Assembly: GCA_013054445.1 (NCBI GenBank)
Contig: JAAMPI010000642.1
Span: forward strand, 1-29,558
From: Cudoniella acicularis
Lineage: Eukaryota > Ascomycota > Leotiomycetes > Helotiales > Helotiaceae
Reading direction: 5' to 3'
DNA length: 29,558 bases
A program made the position numbers and the translations under genes. Positions 17,427 to 29,238 of the stretch are shown one piece after another; position 1 is the first letter of the stretch; each line of letters begins with the position of its first letter. The notes under the pieces are model-generated. The model was not told the origin of the DNA. It saw only the letters and a list, made by a program, of their open reading frames with translations, and made no database searches.

Positions 17427-18825
17427 ATGTATGACTTCAATACTTATTCAACTTTAATACTACAAGAGCTCGCGCTCAAATACACACACAAATTGCCCCG
17501 CGATAGTAGGCGAAATGATTCTGTATATTATCAAAAAATGCACAAAAAATACGGCACTACAAATCCTTGAGTCCGTCAGCGTCTGGGGCTCCTTCTAGGC
17601 GTTCTACCATTTATGCAAAACGAGGCACAGTCTTCCCAGCAGCGAAGTTACAATAAGCAAGGGGAATACAATACTCCGTGCTTCTCTAAACGGGATATCG
17701 TGTAATATCAGGTAACATTAGCATAACTCCGCCGCGGTATCAAGGGCTGTGAGGGGTACAACAGCTGGTGTGTTTCCTAGGCATTTATACAGAGTAGATA
17801 TTGCATGATATCAGCACTTCGGGCACGGAGCCTTGGGAACCATCTTCCTGATACGAGCAAGACTAGCAGAGTTATCTCGGCAGCAATTCATGGATCGAGG
17901 GGTTGATGAGTGTCTTCTGTTACCGTTGGCCGTCGTGAGATGCATGCAGAAGCGAGATTGCGCCGAGGAAATGTTTTGTATTAAAGGGCTAGCTCAACAG
18001 CCTGGAGATCATCTGAGAGTCGAGAAAAGAAAAGTCCAACGCCATTTGAAGAGACCTGCAAATTGAAATGACGATGAAGGGACAGACAGAATGGCTTCGA
18101 TTTGCTTGGGACTTTAACAAAGAACTGTGCTGAAATTCCACCGAGACGGACTGGCAAAGGCAACGTGGGCAAGGAGCCAACAGATTTGCAGTACTTTGAA
18201 AGACGGCTGAAGGCTCAAAGCAGACCCGCGGAATTTTAGTCATGATTTGATTCTACTCTGCTATCTGCAGACCTTGCCGAGAAAACTTCATAGTAACGCA
18301 GCTGGCTCTTGCGAGCCGGTCTGGGCGGGTAAAATACAGAGATGATTTATTTGAAAAGTCTCACGCTGCAAAGACCTAAACCCTCCAAGTAGTAGCCCGA
18401 AAGCACCGAAACGCACCCCAGAAAACGCCATCCTACACATCCAGCCTCACCTTTACAGCACATTACCACCTGGCTTAGCATGAATAAGTTCATTTGGTAT
18501 GGGTGAGTTGTACCGGTCCGCTATGATAGCCCATCGAAAACCGACCATTCGGCACTAAAGCTATTGACTCGTGGGCACGTTAGCTGAACAGTAACCGAAA
18601 AGTCAGGCTATTGAAATCTTACAATAAGTATTTCTGCCTCAATCGCAACGACAAACGACCATAATGTCTTGTGTATCCCCGTCATTGCTCTCAAAACCAA
18701 TCTCCTTGCCCTATCTCGGGCACTCTTGCTGGACATTGCTTAGAAGTAGACGTCGCAAGACAAAGCAATATTTGTCGTATACGACCTTAGACTGCAGATA
18801 GGATGCCGTCAGGGTGGCATGAATC
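17427..18825. other. intergenic, no supported gene
   Basis: Short open stretches exist on both strands (for example 17833-18066 plus) but none shows a domain, codon pattern or splice model I can defend. The composition is not RIP-like. The right part lies downstream of the gene at 18826. Confidence 0.4.
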
Positions 18826-19905
18826 TCAGACCCAACCAAGCCTAAAAGGATACGGAGCATAGTTTTCTAGGGGATATATGTCAACCCTGTGGTGCAGCAC
18901 GGCCTTCTTCACAGCTGCTACTGTTGTAAATGGTTCGATCTTGCCTTGTGCCTGTGCATACGCTAATCGTTCTTCTCCATAATCCTGCGCTTCTCTCTCC
19001 CACTTCATAAACGGATGATCTGGTTCCCTCGATATATGAGGTCCTGTCACAACGGATTCCGGAAATGCGGCTTCTTCACGTAGTAGAAGGTTAGCCACAA
19101 AATGGACGCCAACTTGTAGAGGGATTCGAATAACATCGATAGTTCCCATATCTTCACTTCTTGCGAGAGGTAAGGCTTTACCCTTTAAAGACTCGAAGCT
19201 AATAGGTGCGCTAAGCCCATTTTCGTGACCCGTTCGGGTTAATATAATGCTCTGGTTCTGGGCAACGTCGTCGTAGTGACGGAAGCCGTCTGCGTGCTTC
19301 TCAGTGGCCACGGACTTGTACTCGTCGAACACTACTATAAGTGCTTCGCAAATTGGATGTAGTTTGAAGTACCTTGGGTTCGGCCAGGGCTTGCACAATT
19401 TGATAAGGGCATTAGCTCTATTGTTTTCTTTTACCGTCTTTCGAACCTGAGCGCAAATGTGTCCGTGCGCTCGTAGTATCCCTGGGACTGTCTTTGCATA
19501 TTCTTCCTTAACGCTTACGGGAACAGCAAAGAATTCGTCAAGTTGTATTTGTGGCGCCCTACCTAGAGCATCGGACCAAGCATTCCAGATACCACCTAGG
19601 ATCACCGGCCCATTACGGCCGACCATGTTGGTTGCTGACTGAGTCCAGTAGAATACTGTGGTTTTGTTGTAGAATAGGTATTCCTTCCATGTATCGATGT
19701 ACGGTATTTCACGGCCTCGTTTTCGGGGATTCTGGATGCTGTCGAGTTCAAGCATTTTATGATTGGGGTGAAGTGGATTGGGAAGTGACCAGATATGCTC
19801 GAGCTCAAGTCGATATTCGTCATTTTCTGTTATGAACCAGTCTCGTCTGAGGTCCTCCCTCACCTCTGCGACGACTTCTGGTGAGAGGAGTAGTAATACG
19901 TCCAT
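18826..19905 (-). CDS. hypothetical protein, 359 residues
   Basis: Single open frame from ATG at 19905 to TGA at 18826. The protein is soluble-looking, aromatic rich (many Trp, Tyr, Phe) and without signal peptide or membrane segment. Visible features are a basic RKRGRE patch (about residue 62-67), a FYWTQSATNMVGRNGPV stretch and a C-terminal YPLENYAPYPFRLGWV. I do not recognise a family. The unbroken 1.08-kb frame and protein-like composition argue for a real gene. It is flanked by repeat-rich DNA on the left and a long spacer on the right. An upstream exon cannot be excluded. Confidence 0.6.
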   Translation of the reverse strand: MDVLLLLSPEVVAEVREDLRRDWFITENDEYRLELEHIWSLPNPLHPNHKMLELDSIQNPRKRGREIPYIDTWKEYLFYNKTTVFYWTQSATNMVGRNGPVILGGIWNAWSDALGRAPQIQLDEFFAVPVSVKEEYAKTVPGILRAHGHICAQVRKTVKENNRANALIKLCKPWPNPRYFKLHPICEALIVVFDEYKSVATEKHADGFRHYDDVAQNQSIILTRTGHENGLSAPISFESLKGKALPLARSEDMGTIDVIRIPLQVGVHFVANLLLREEAAFPESVVTGPHISREPDHPFMKWEREAQDYGEERLAYAQAQGKIEPFTTVAAVKKAVLHHRVDIYPLENYAPYPFRLGWV

Positions 19906-21544
19906 AGTCGACTCGCAAATCGTCTGTCTAATCTTAATGTTCCTCTGGACTTGATGTTTGGGAATATTTCCTAGAGTCTTGTTTCGGCCCCTGAATCGTG
20001 AACCTCGATCCCTAGACTGAGCGCCGAGGTGTCACAACGGCTCGAGGGCCTGCTGTCGCACCCAAAGGTAATGGACCTTCTTGACTGCAATTTGTCGCAG
20101 GTATACGCAAACTTTGACCGGCCTTAGGTTAGAAAGTGTGACGGATGAAGGATGCAGAATGTCCTTCGCCAAAGTCGCGCGAAATAGATTCTGCTTGTGT
20201 GTAGTCCGTAGCACAAGAAGCAGGCGAGATGGTGGGAAAACAATGCAATATAAAAGGTAGGGACGATGACTCGAATTGGGATCTCAACTAGCCGGAAAAG
20301 TAGCTTTTCCGTAACACCACGTGACCATGCGGATCCAAAGTCCGTGTTTTTAGAACTCCTTTCAAGCATTAACGATTGAATTTTTGAGGGTCATTAGATC
20401 TTGACTCACCGTATGAGATTGTCGAGACGAGACTTGAGCTTCGTCCCTGAGACTTTCTCTAATATTTAAGCTGGCCATTGACATAGCGAGCTTGAGACTT
20501 TTCAACTTTGTTATGATGCTTGCTATTAGTTTTAAATAAACTAGAAGGGAATTCAAATCCCTCCTCGAACAGGACCATATCATTATTGAGTGTTTTGAGA
20601 TTCTGCTTCACAAAATAAAATGAGATCTCGAGGCCTCTATTCACCGAGCATATCTAGCCAGCTCGCAGTCACTTCGAGGTGTAGTCTTTCAAATGGATAT
20701 ACTCGCCATTAGTGTACTCCAAATGCTAACAATAGCTTCGGGCGGCAGCGTATGGGGAGGTTTAGAGTGAGTGGCAGCCGAACTGGGTTCCAAAGCACTA
20801 CAGTAGTGCGAAGAATTTGTCTTAAGAGATCGAAGGATGTATTTTAGGGGGATCATGTTTGAGCTCCCTAGGAGCTGATTTGGCCCCCCGAAACATAGTC
20901 GTGTAAAATTGACAACTTCAACTTTCGCACGGCAGAACCGAATAGTAAGTAGATCATGATTTGACTGAGCAACCTGAGCAGAGGATGAGCAGCGCCTGAG
21001 TAGAGCGGCGACGGTGACTAACCGCGTTGGAATGAACACAGGTAAAGATTCGGCGCAAATTACCTAGGTTGGCACGGACTAGGGTCGCTCTTGCGTTTTT
21101 ACAGATTGTGTGGTCTAAGTTGCTTGCGATATGATGTCAAAAGATTAACTTCGTTTTCTTCTGTCATTTTCTCGCTATAAAGAATTGGAAACAGCTTCTT
21201 CTCACAACTTTATACTTCCCAGAACGGCAATTTTCGTGCGCGTCTAAGTATGGAGTGAGAGTGAGTGAGAGATAATCCAATTTCATTTAATTCTTAGGTA
21301 GAGGAGGCCAAAGCCAGAGATTCATAACGTGACAGCACTCAATCTACGGAAAGAGGCTGCGTTTAACGGCTTCACTTCCAGCTGTATGTGCATCCAACCT
21401 AATCCTATGTGCGTCCAATCCTTCCCATCCCATGCTATCCAAAAACGCCTCACTTGTAATGTAAAGAGCAAGGGCAAACCTATACCGTCAAATGCAATCA
21501 ATCAATCAGAGCAAAATAAAAGCAAAGCAAGAGGAAATCCAAGC
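19906..21544. other. intergenic, contains repeat fragment
   Basis: No supported gene. Open stretches on the minus strand (20362-20644, 20689-21039) lack recognisable domains. A dispersed repeat piece (GCGCCTGAGTAGA and flanks, about 20970-21030) is shared with 16949-16992. The 21240-21540 part is downstream of the MFS gene. Confidence 0.4.
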
Positions 21545-23960
21545 CTAAAACTTTTCCATGAAGTTCTGCCTCACAGTCCACATCCTCGCCCTCTTGCCAA
21601 AAATATACATGGGTATCGAAAACGCCATAAGAACCAACTGGATAACGCCGAGCCAAATGAACACTGTCCTGGACCCATCCTTCTCCAGCCAATTGGCAAA
21701 GAAGAGACTAAATACTAGTCCATGGAATATATTCTTGCTGAAATTGAGTGTGACGAGTGCTTCGCCAGCGTATTGCCGGTAACTGTCAACACAGAAGGTG
21801 ATGGCGGTTGTAGAGCCAAGAGAGCAGCCGAAGGAGATAACCCCGAAGAATAATGTTGGAACGATCCAGGCATCGTGCTCTTGGGCGGACCAGCCGAAGC
21901 CCATTAGGCCGATGACGGTGGCTACTGCAACAGGAAGAGCCATGACAAGGCGGAATTCTGGCTCGTACAATCCTCCATTGCGTTTTGACATTGCTCGAAC
22001 AATAATATCACTCACTTTTCCAGCCACTGCTGTACCGAGAATACCTCCGATAAATGGCGAAAGGTAGATGAGGCCAGTTGACAATGCAGAGAAATTGTAT
22101 GTGTTTTTGCTGCGGTAGATAACAGCCACAGATTCCGACAAAACGATGAGCCATCCTATTGAGCAAGCATAGACACCAGAAGACCATAGCACAGCTGGGT
22201 ACGCAAACAAGATGAATGGCCTTAATGCGACTCGAAGCCATTTATCGTGTGTCAACCGTCCACCGTAAGGTTTCATGTGTTGGGCAAAGGTCTTTTTAGG
22301 ACCATGCCTAAGGAGGTTGGTGTAGCGCTGTGATAATGGAACTGCCTCGTCAATTGTTGTAGTAAATGATATTCTTGGGTCGTGACCCGGGTATGGTCTC
22401 TCCGTGGATAAATCTCTCCGCACTGTAGATGTCCCGGCGTCGAGGTGACGAATGTGGTCATTCTGCGAAGGCACAGCTTCCTCCACGGTCAAGTCGGGGC
22501 AAAGGGTGCTAGAAGACATTCCGCTCATTATCTTTGGATCGTCTGCAGGGCCATTATGCGCGCCGTCAATTTGCTTTTCCAAGTCTTCGGCGAAACCAAT
22601 GTGCACGTTTAGCGAAGCACGTTGGCTCATTGAAGGACGTTGGCTTAGCGGAGGACGTTCGATTGATGTTAGCCCCTGAGAAGGAACCTCTACCATAGGG
22701 CTTGCAGGTGAAGTAATTCCGGAGGATTCGCCGTTGTTTCCGTCAATATGAATATTTGAGGTTTTTGATGCGATCACTTGGGATGCTCTCCTGCTAGAAA
22801 AAAAAAGAATGTCTTCTTGATGTATTTCTTGATCCTCTCTTACTCCTCGGTCGAGGGGTACGATCCCAGAACGACTCAGGAACGAAGAGGAAAAGGAGGA
22901 TCCCGCAGAAGCCAACTACGATGGCGACAACCCTATATTCAATTAGTAATGATTTTGATTCTGTTCGAGCAAAGTATCTACCAAAAGACCCATCTCCAGC
23001 CCAAATTTTGAATGATTACAGCACTTATAAGAGGAACAAGATTCTTGCCCCCAAGAAGAAGTAGGGTATAGATACCAAGTCGATATGCACGCTCATGAAG
23101 AAAGAAGATTTCGGCAATCGTAGCTGATGGCAAACATTCCACAGAGCTGATTGAAATTCCTTGAAATACTCTTGCTACGAGCAGAGAGACATAGCTTGGT
23201 GAAACAGCACACCAAACCGCCGTAGCAATGAAGAGTAAAGCACTTCCGAGGTATACTGGTCGTTTGCCGTATAAGATAGCTGTGGGTGAGGCAAAGACAG
23301 ATCCCACACCAAGGCCCATCATGTATAGCCCGGTCGTCAACGCAACCTGCGGAACGGTAACATTGTATGTTGAGGCAACATTCGTGAATCCTGCCGCCAG
23401 AATTGGCGTCATACCACCGCCCATCATACAATATAGACCAAGTGATAGCAGAGCCGCATCTCGTCTCCACGTCGGCCAGTTCAGAGGGTCATTATGAGAA
23501 TCCTCGGGTTGAGGATCAAGTATGATTGCGCCATCTGCAGTCGTTTTCTTGATATGTTGGCTTGGCTCGTGACGGGAGTGTCTTCGACTTGCGGCAGGAG
23601 AGAGGGCTGGCTGTGGAGGCAAAGATGAGGCGGATGCTCTGGCATGGGCATGTCGAAGGCCCAACGGCTGGTTCGTTTCGGTCAGGAGAAGGATGGATCC
23701 TGGCAAGAAATAATTGATTAGCGGCTGGAACAAATCCGCGTTTTGGTTTTCGCAGACATACCCGGGACTTCGTAAGTTATATGATCATTCAAGATGCCCA
23801 TGCTCCATTTTCTCGGCCGCCGCGTTCTCTCCTCGTCAGAAGAAGCCTCAATTTCTTCCTTCTTATCCTCCTCAGAAGTTGTATTACGGCCAAAGAACGA
23901 ACGCGGCTTTTGCAGAATTCTGGCTACGAAGCCATTTTGTTGTTGGTCGCCGGAACTCAT
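21545..23960 (-). CDS. HOL1-like MFS transporter, frame broken at a T9 run
   Basis: Three exons: 23960-23762, 23699-22982, 22932-21545. Introns are 62 bp (GTATGT...TTGCCAG) and 49 bp (GTAGAT, branch TTACTAAT, ATAG). Start MSSGDQQQNG is the first true ATG in frame. The N-terminus is long and hydrophilic (RRPRKWSMGILND), then DPLNWPTWRRD marks the first membrane bundle. Other family marks are GKRPVYLGSALLF, RVFQGISIS, and PESFWDRTPRPRS before the long cytoplasmic loop. The second bundle includes CVDSYRQYAGEALVT near the end. This layout is that of plasma-membrane DHA1/HOL1-like transporters (drug, polyamine or cation substrates; substrate not predictable). The frame of PESFWDRTPRPRS runs into a TAG just after nine T on the coding strand, and one T fewer would keep a 767-residue protein open. 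So it is either a sequencing error or a real null allele. Confidence 0.85.
22798..22806 (-). other. T9 homopolymer at the MFS frame break
   Basis: Nine A on the plus strand. Reading through with nine T gives HSFFF then TAG; with eight it continues HSFFSSRRASQV in the loop between membrane bundles. An intron from the nearby GTAAGAGAG to TTTTCTAG (50 bp) or to the next CAG was tested and does not restore frame. Confidence 0.75.
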
Positions 23961-25125
23961 GGTTTCTGCAGAGCTGTTGAGGGTCGAGGGTCGAGACGAG
24001 TGTTTGTGTCTGTATCCTCTTTGTGTGAATGCTGTCAAGCCTTTTTCGAGATTGATTCGAGCCCTAAGCAGTTGTTCTGGAATTCAAGATCAGATAGTAC
24101 GAATGCAGTACTGGTTCATAGGAGCATTCGGAAGAATGTGCAGGTATTGGGACTGCGACCCAGGGTTGAGGTAGAGATTGTAGGGGGGGTGAATAAAGAT
24201 GGCGTGATATCAATAAAGACGAGGTCGAGGGAGAGGTAGTAAATAGAAATGAGGACTGTGAGGAAGAGAGAGAGGAAGAGGAAAGGTGGGATTCGGACCT
24301 CCAGCTCTGGGTGGGCAAAGCGGAAAGACGCGGTCCAACACAGTCACAATCCAGAGAAGAGGAGGACTAGGTGAATGATGAGGATGGGGGAGTAGAAGAG
24401 AAGGAACGGGAGGTCCTGTGTATATATATAAGCTTCGCGGGGTTGCTTCGTATAGAGGTCTCTAGAGTCTAGAGAAGAAGCACCTACTCCGGCGGCTGTG
24501 TCGGTTGTCTTAGTATCTGGACTCACTGCACATGTCTCTACTTTGAATTTCCCCAGGCGTCTCTGCCGGGCGGTGAGTGAGAGGTGTGGGGAACGGGGTG
24601 ACTCGTGGGTGAGAGTGAGATTCTGAACCGATGACGCGCCGCCCCAGTGTTGTTGCTAATGTCTGGTCTTTCATTCCATTGTCTCTCCCCATTGTTGCCA
24701 CCGCGACCTGTCGCACCGCATGTCGCATGCCAGCCTGAGCATGCGGCTGCTCGGACAGACGGTCCTGCGCGAAAAGAGCTCTGGAGGGCGATGAGTGAAG
24801 GCGAATCTGAACTCGAAAACCACCTTTAAGCGCCCCGTGATGGCGTTGCCGTTGTAGCATACCCTCCGTGCCATCGTCAAGTGACCGAAAGCAATGATCC
24901 CCAAGCTGCATTGCATTGAGGCACGGCGCGCTTTGCGCTCCCTCAGCTGTCTGTGCGGCGCTGGCCTGCAGACGCCCAAGATCTATATCTATTGGATCAT
25001 CGAGACGACAACAATACCTGCAGTGAGCCCAGGATAGGTAGGTAATGTGCACCTGCGTACGGGGGGTTACTCCATACTTGCTGTACTTCGCACAGTATGG
25101 ATATATCCCCGGTGTGTCGATTTCT
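23961..25125. promoter_or_regulatory. upstream region of the MFS gene
   Basis: It holds a GA-rich tract on the plus strand (about 24225-24420, CT-rich in the MFS transcript sense), typical of fungal promoters and leaders, and a TATATATATAAG block at about 24420. Open stretches at 24510-25052 have no recognisable domain and are not called. Confidence 0.4.
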
Positions 25126-25785
25126 TATCTGATCCCACATCATTCCAGGGGGATAATCTCCAGTGCTACCTGCAAATCCCTATACAAATTTAACCCTCCT
25201 TCTTGTACAGTACAACAGATATCAGATTCCACATCACTGCAGGAGGGTAAATTCTACTGTTACCTGCATTTCCTATACAAATTTAACCCTCTTTCCTGTA
25301 CAGAGCACAACATATCTGATTCCACATCACTGCAGAGGGTAAAGCCCAATGCCGAGTTAAAACCGGCATCTCTTCTGTACATTTAAGTATGGATATACAA
25401 GTATCTGATGTTATCATTGCTGGGTAAATTCCGACGCCCCCTTGAAGACAGCCAGTTCCTGCATATCTCAACATCCCGCACATCTACCGTACCCAAGTAA
25501 CCTTATCAGATTCCCCCACATGATTGTAGAGGGTAAAATTCAATGCCGATGTCAGGACCTGCGGCTTTTGCAAAAATTTAGATGTGCACTGGACACGTAT
25601 TTGCTTTCCCATCACAGCTGGTTAAATTTAAATTTTCACTTAAAAGAACCAGCTCTATGAATTTAAACATCCATACCTGAGTACCCCCAAGTATATGATT
25701 CCACACAGTACAGCAGGGTAAACTCGAATGCTACCTTTCAGTCCGGCTGTTACAATGCAAACTTCAACCTCCTAAACATGTACAG
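25126..25785 (+). repeat. 94-bp satellite, seven diverged units
   Basis: Units begin at 25126, 25220, 25313, 25402, 25504, 25598 and 25692, spacings 94, 93, 89, 102, 94, 94. The start of each follows TATCTGATTCCACATCACTG, then AGGGTAAATTC. Units 1 and 2 share CCTATACAAATTTAACCCTC and CTTGTACAGTACAACA-like ends almost fully; later ones are more diverged (25598 is weakest). A partial unit may precede 25126. No open frame spans it. Confidence 0.8.
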
Positions 25786-26301
25786 AATTTAATTTATTTC
25801 TAAAAGAGGATACTTTTACTTGCTCACTTTGTACCTTCACTCATCGGCAATTGTTTCTTCGTTGTATTGCTCGGGCCGGTATTCGGCTAGAGTCGGATTA
25901 TCAAGCCGACGAGTATATCTAAGTCTTTGGAAAACAAGTTCTTTTTGCGACTGGCAAAAAGGTGTATCAGATATTGATCCCGTGGTCTACTTTCCAACTG
26001 AAATTACTTTGCTTTTCGCATGTGATCTGGTACTACACGATTCAAAAATGGTAAAATGTTGGAGGTGCGGCTGGCCTACCCTAGTATCTGGAGGCTCTTT
26101 CAAAGCCCTGGCGACGCCACGCCTAGACCCTTGGGCGACCATTCTCCAAGCTTCAACATCAATGTGACGCCATGAATCTCAACTAAAGCGCGCTTTGAGA
26201 GAGGCTCCGAAAACACTCCAGCAACTCTCAACACATTGGCAGCACCAACAGCTCACCGACTACTCCCTTTTGCTTTTTATCGCCATCGGCCATTCGCTGA
26301 C

Positions 26302-26943
26302 ATGATCACGCGTGCACTCCCGGGGCTGAAGAGGGTGTCCCTCACGAAAACCTCTCCAATTACCATGTCCATACGGCACTTCTCAGCAACCAAAGAAAAC
26401 AAGGCAAAAAACCGCATTTATACCCCGTGAGTTGACATGTGCTTCCAGGCCCGATGCCTGCATATTTCCCCAGGTTTTTTTTCGGGGATTGACGAATGGA
26501 GTCGCAGAGTGCGCCGCCCGGATGATTTCTATTCTTACCTCGCGCTGTCTACATCGTCCCGAACACCGCTGCTGACCCTGTGGGCGGCTTCTTATTGCAA
26601 CATCTGCAAGACGGTATCGCCAGCCATTCAGGAATTGGTAAATGCGGGAATTGGGGAGGAAGAAGGTGGCGTTTCGTTCTGCGAGGTCGAATATGACTCG
26701 ATGGATGTGATGAGCAGCGGTTTAGGATTGACATTTATGATCACTAGCATGCCTACGCTCTTGAGTTTCGACCGAGGTGAAGCACAAATTCTCACGAAAG
26801 TCGTAGATCCGAAGAGAATGACCGATAGGGAGTGGATGAAGGAATGGATTCGAACTGAAGCACAAAAACATGGCAGGGGCGGTGGAGGGGGAGGAAGCTT
26901 TGGAACAGGAGTATTTGGAAGTTTGTTTGGGAACACAAGATAG
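26302..26943 (+). CDS. mitochondrial thioredoxin-like protein (two exons)
   Basis: Exon 1 is 26302-26426 and exon 2 is 26508-26943, giving 186 residues. The 81-bp intron starts GTGAGT and ends GTCGCAG. The splice joins NRIYTP to VRRPDDFYSYLALS in frame. The first 30 residues are basic and free of acid residues, with RHFSAT as in mitochondrial presequences; translation could also begin at Met22. The thioredoxin fold is shown by LLTLWAASYCNICK, with redox CxxC at 72-75, and SMPTLL with the cis-proline. The C-terminus is a glycine-rich tail (RGGGGGGSFGTG). Related fungal proteins are thioredoxin-domain proteins of unknown partner. It is convergent with the mutarotase gene, 106 bp between stops. 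Confidence 0.85.
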
Positions 26944-27049
26944 CGGGAATACTCTTGCACTTCTCGTCTCTCGTTCACACGTATGGCATGATATTCGGAC
27001 GACTGCTTACACAAGCAATGAACACGACCTCTCGACGAAGGCTGAAACC

Positions 27050-27616
27050 TTAGGGATTGTAGAATACCTCCTCGATACCCTTCCACCAAGCCGGCTCCCC
27101 TTCCTGGCTACTCTTAGCCCCCTCGACAAACGACTCCTGAAAGCTATCCGTCATCTTCCACCACTCTTGGACCTTCGCGTTCTCCCTCATTCGCTCCATG
27201 TCTCCCGCCCAATCATACCCAACATACTTGAATGATGCAAAGAGGATGCCGGTGCCTGGATCATGGAAGATCGAATCTGGGGAAAAACATATTAGCAAAA
27301 TCACAAGGCTCAATTGCAGATGTCGCCGGAAGAGGAGAGGAGAGGTAGCAGTGCAGAACCTGGCCAAAAACAACTTACAATCTTCGATATTAGAATTCTT
27401 AATCTGCTTCAAGACCTCAGGCCACACCTTCGCATGACACTCCTTATATTTCTCCACGCATTCTGGCTTCAGCTTCACAATCTGTGCGATCCGTCTGCCT
27501 TGATTCTTCAGACGATAAGTTTGGAGCGGCTGCGGCGCCGTGGGAGCTTGCGGGCTCGTGGGAGATGCCGGGTTGGATGCAGTAGGAGACCACATAGCGC
27601 TGTTGCTGAAACTCAT
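27050..27616 (-). CDS. L-rhamnose mutarotase (two exons)
   Basis: Exon 1 is 27616-27379 and exon 2 is 27276-27050, giving 154 residues. The 102-bp intron has GTAAGT, branch GCTAAT and CCCCAG; splicing creates IEDYSIFHD. The first true ATG begins MSFSNSAMWS. A Pro/Ser/Thr-rich leader of 40 residues precedes the RhaM domain: RIAQIVKLKPECVEKYKECH with the expected catalytic His61 (family His22 in the E. coli enzyme), VWPEVL, YSIFHD, GILFASFKYVG and the WW pair near 123. The enzyme interconverts alpha and beta anomers of L-rhamnose in the cytosol, feeding rhamnose catabolism. The leader makes it longer than the about 104-residue bacterial form. Confidence 0.9.
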   Translation of the reverse strand: MSFSNSAMWSPTASNPASPTSPQAPTAPQPLQTYRLKNQGRRIAQIVKLKPECVEKYKECHAKVWPEVLKQIKNSNIEDCKLFLARFCTATSPLLFRRHLQLSLVILLICFSPDSIFHDPGTGILFASFKYVGYDWAGDMERMRENAKVQEWWKMTDSFQESFVEGAKSSQEGEPAWWKGIEEVFYNP

Positions 27617-29238
27617 CCGATGAATGATGCCCAAGTATTAACTTTTCTCTCAACTCTTGAAGGATTTCGAGGTGGTCGTTGTTGTCCGACGCTGCTGCGT
27701 TCGGATAGCGGGGTTAATTATCGCGAACGGGTCAATACAATCCAGCGATCCTCGAGAATTGCACACACGACGAAACAAAACAGGAGCTTTCGGGTTTTTC
27801 CTTGAGGTCTGCGAGAGCTTGATGAGACAGTGGGAAAAGGCAGATGAATCTTCAATGAGGGGGTTCCTGCGCGCGGATTTCTAAGCTTGCGAGGTCCGGA
27901 ATGCGAAAGGATGGGAGGAGCGACGGACCCCACCTTCATGGTGGCTTTTTTGACAGCTTCTAGGTTGACATTTATCCGGGCGTTGCGGGCGGGCGCACGT
28001 CACTATTGCCCAGCCTATTTCCGCGCAACTACTTCACGATCCCTAAAAACTGCTTTGAAGAGTTTGTAGTCAGAGTTGAGAGGACTTTTATTGATGTCAA
28101 CTTTCTTTTCTAGGGGGGCCTGGGAGAATATTTCGTCGAGTGACGGTTTGATGTGATATTAGAGATGAATTCCTCGGGCGGGTTTCCGGAGCTTCTGTCC
28201 TGCGATTGATCGGCTTTAAGCAAGGCTGTGAGTAATCGCCGTTTAGTTCTTGATTTTCGTATTACTTGGTGCACAAGTGTCCAACAAGCTTCTTTCTATT
28301 TCAATTACAGGCAAAAAGCCTCCCTCAGGCTTGGAAGACTGTATTTTTTCACATCTAGCAAAAACATACAACCTTTAAGGAGCGGTCTCGTAGGGCTGTA
28401 TTTCAAGGTTGACTACCAAACCTGCCTATTATTTTCCGCGTCAACAATTTGGTTCCAACCCAATTAATGTCTTCGCCAATCTTCCTCACTTTTGTATCTC
28501 ACCTTGTGCTTCAAGAGTTCACTTCTTTTATCCTTCAGGATACTCGTTAGAAATAGCAGGTGTTCTATGTCTCGGAGGTGAAAAAGAAGCTGGCACACTA
28601 TCGGACAGATGATAGAGACTTGCTAATTAGGTTAGGCTACTGAATTATTCACAGGTTGCCAGACATTAAGAAACTCAATTACTCCTACTGATCTTTTCTG
28701 TATTCCAGGGATTTGTTTTTATATCGCTAGATCCCGACTATACATGAAGTCTCATAGTTTGTAGGTATCTCACCTCGGTGTGCCACCTTTTTTTTACACC
28801 CGCAAGTATGTCTGCAATTAACAACCTACGTATCCCTGTCAATTCTTGAGGGGCAATCGTTAATACTAGTGAGATTTTGCCGATTTCCATCTAATTGAGA
28901 CGAAGATCAGCGGGGAAGATCAAACGCATAAAAGTGGATTGATCGATTGTGTATTGTGTGCCCCGCAAAATACATGGCAAAAGGGCCAACATTTGTGTAC
29001 CCCAATACCTGAAATGGGGTCAAAGTGAGCACTCATAGTGGCGAGAAATCTGTTTCTGGACAGACACAGAAAATCAAACACGGCAGCAATATCTTCGGGA
29101 TCTACCCAACCCACCGGGAGCTACCTCCCGGCCTATCAAGAAGGACCCTGCTCGTGCCTCAAAGTTCCAAGCACCGTTTCATCTTCCAAGACTAGACCCC
29201 AGGAAAGCTCGCTTCATCTTCTAGCACATATTTTCAAC
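27617..29238. other. intergenic between mutarotase and the right-end gene
   Basis: 1.6 kb without a supported gene. Open stretches such as 28228-28467 have no family signal. The two flanking genes diverge, so both promoters should lie here. No tRNA or clear repeat was recognised. Confidence 0.4.

Noticed and set aside
17800..18066. Small Cys-ended ORF on the minus strand (ending VPKAPCPKC) and the 77-codon plus ORF
   Set aside because: Neither has homology I recognise or a convincing splice model; both overlap and may be chance.
20540..20570. AGGGAATTCAAATCCCT as the T-arm of a tRNA gene
   Set aside because: No acceptor stem, D-arm or anticodon arm could be placed around it.
22790..22870. 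A 50-bp intron (GTAAGAGAG...TTTTCTAG) explaining the MFS frame change
   Set aside because: Splicing there, or to the CAG three bases on, leads to the wrong frame and a quick stop; no branch site is visible.
24510..25052. 180-codon minus-strand ORF upstream of the MFS gene
   Set aside because: Low-complexity, Arg/His-rich translation of GC-rich promoter DNA with no family signal.
25126..25785. The spaced repeat array as a CRISPR array
   Set aside because: Whole 94-bp units are repeated and drifted, with no constant repeat alternating with unique spacers, and the context is a fungal nuclear genome.
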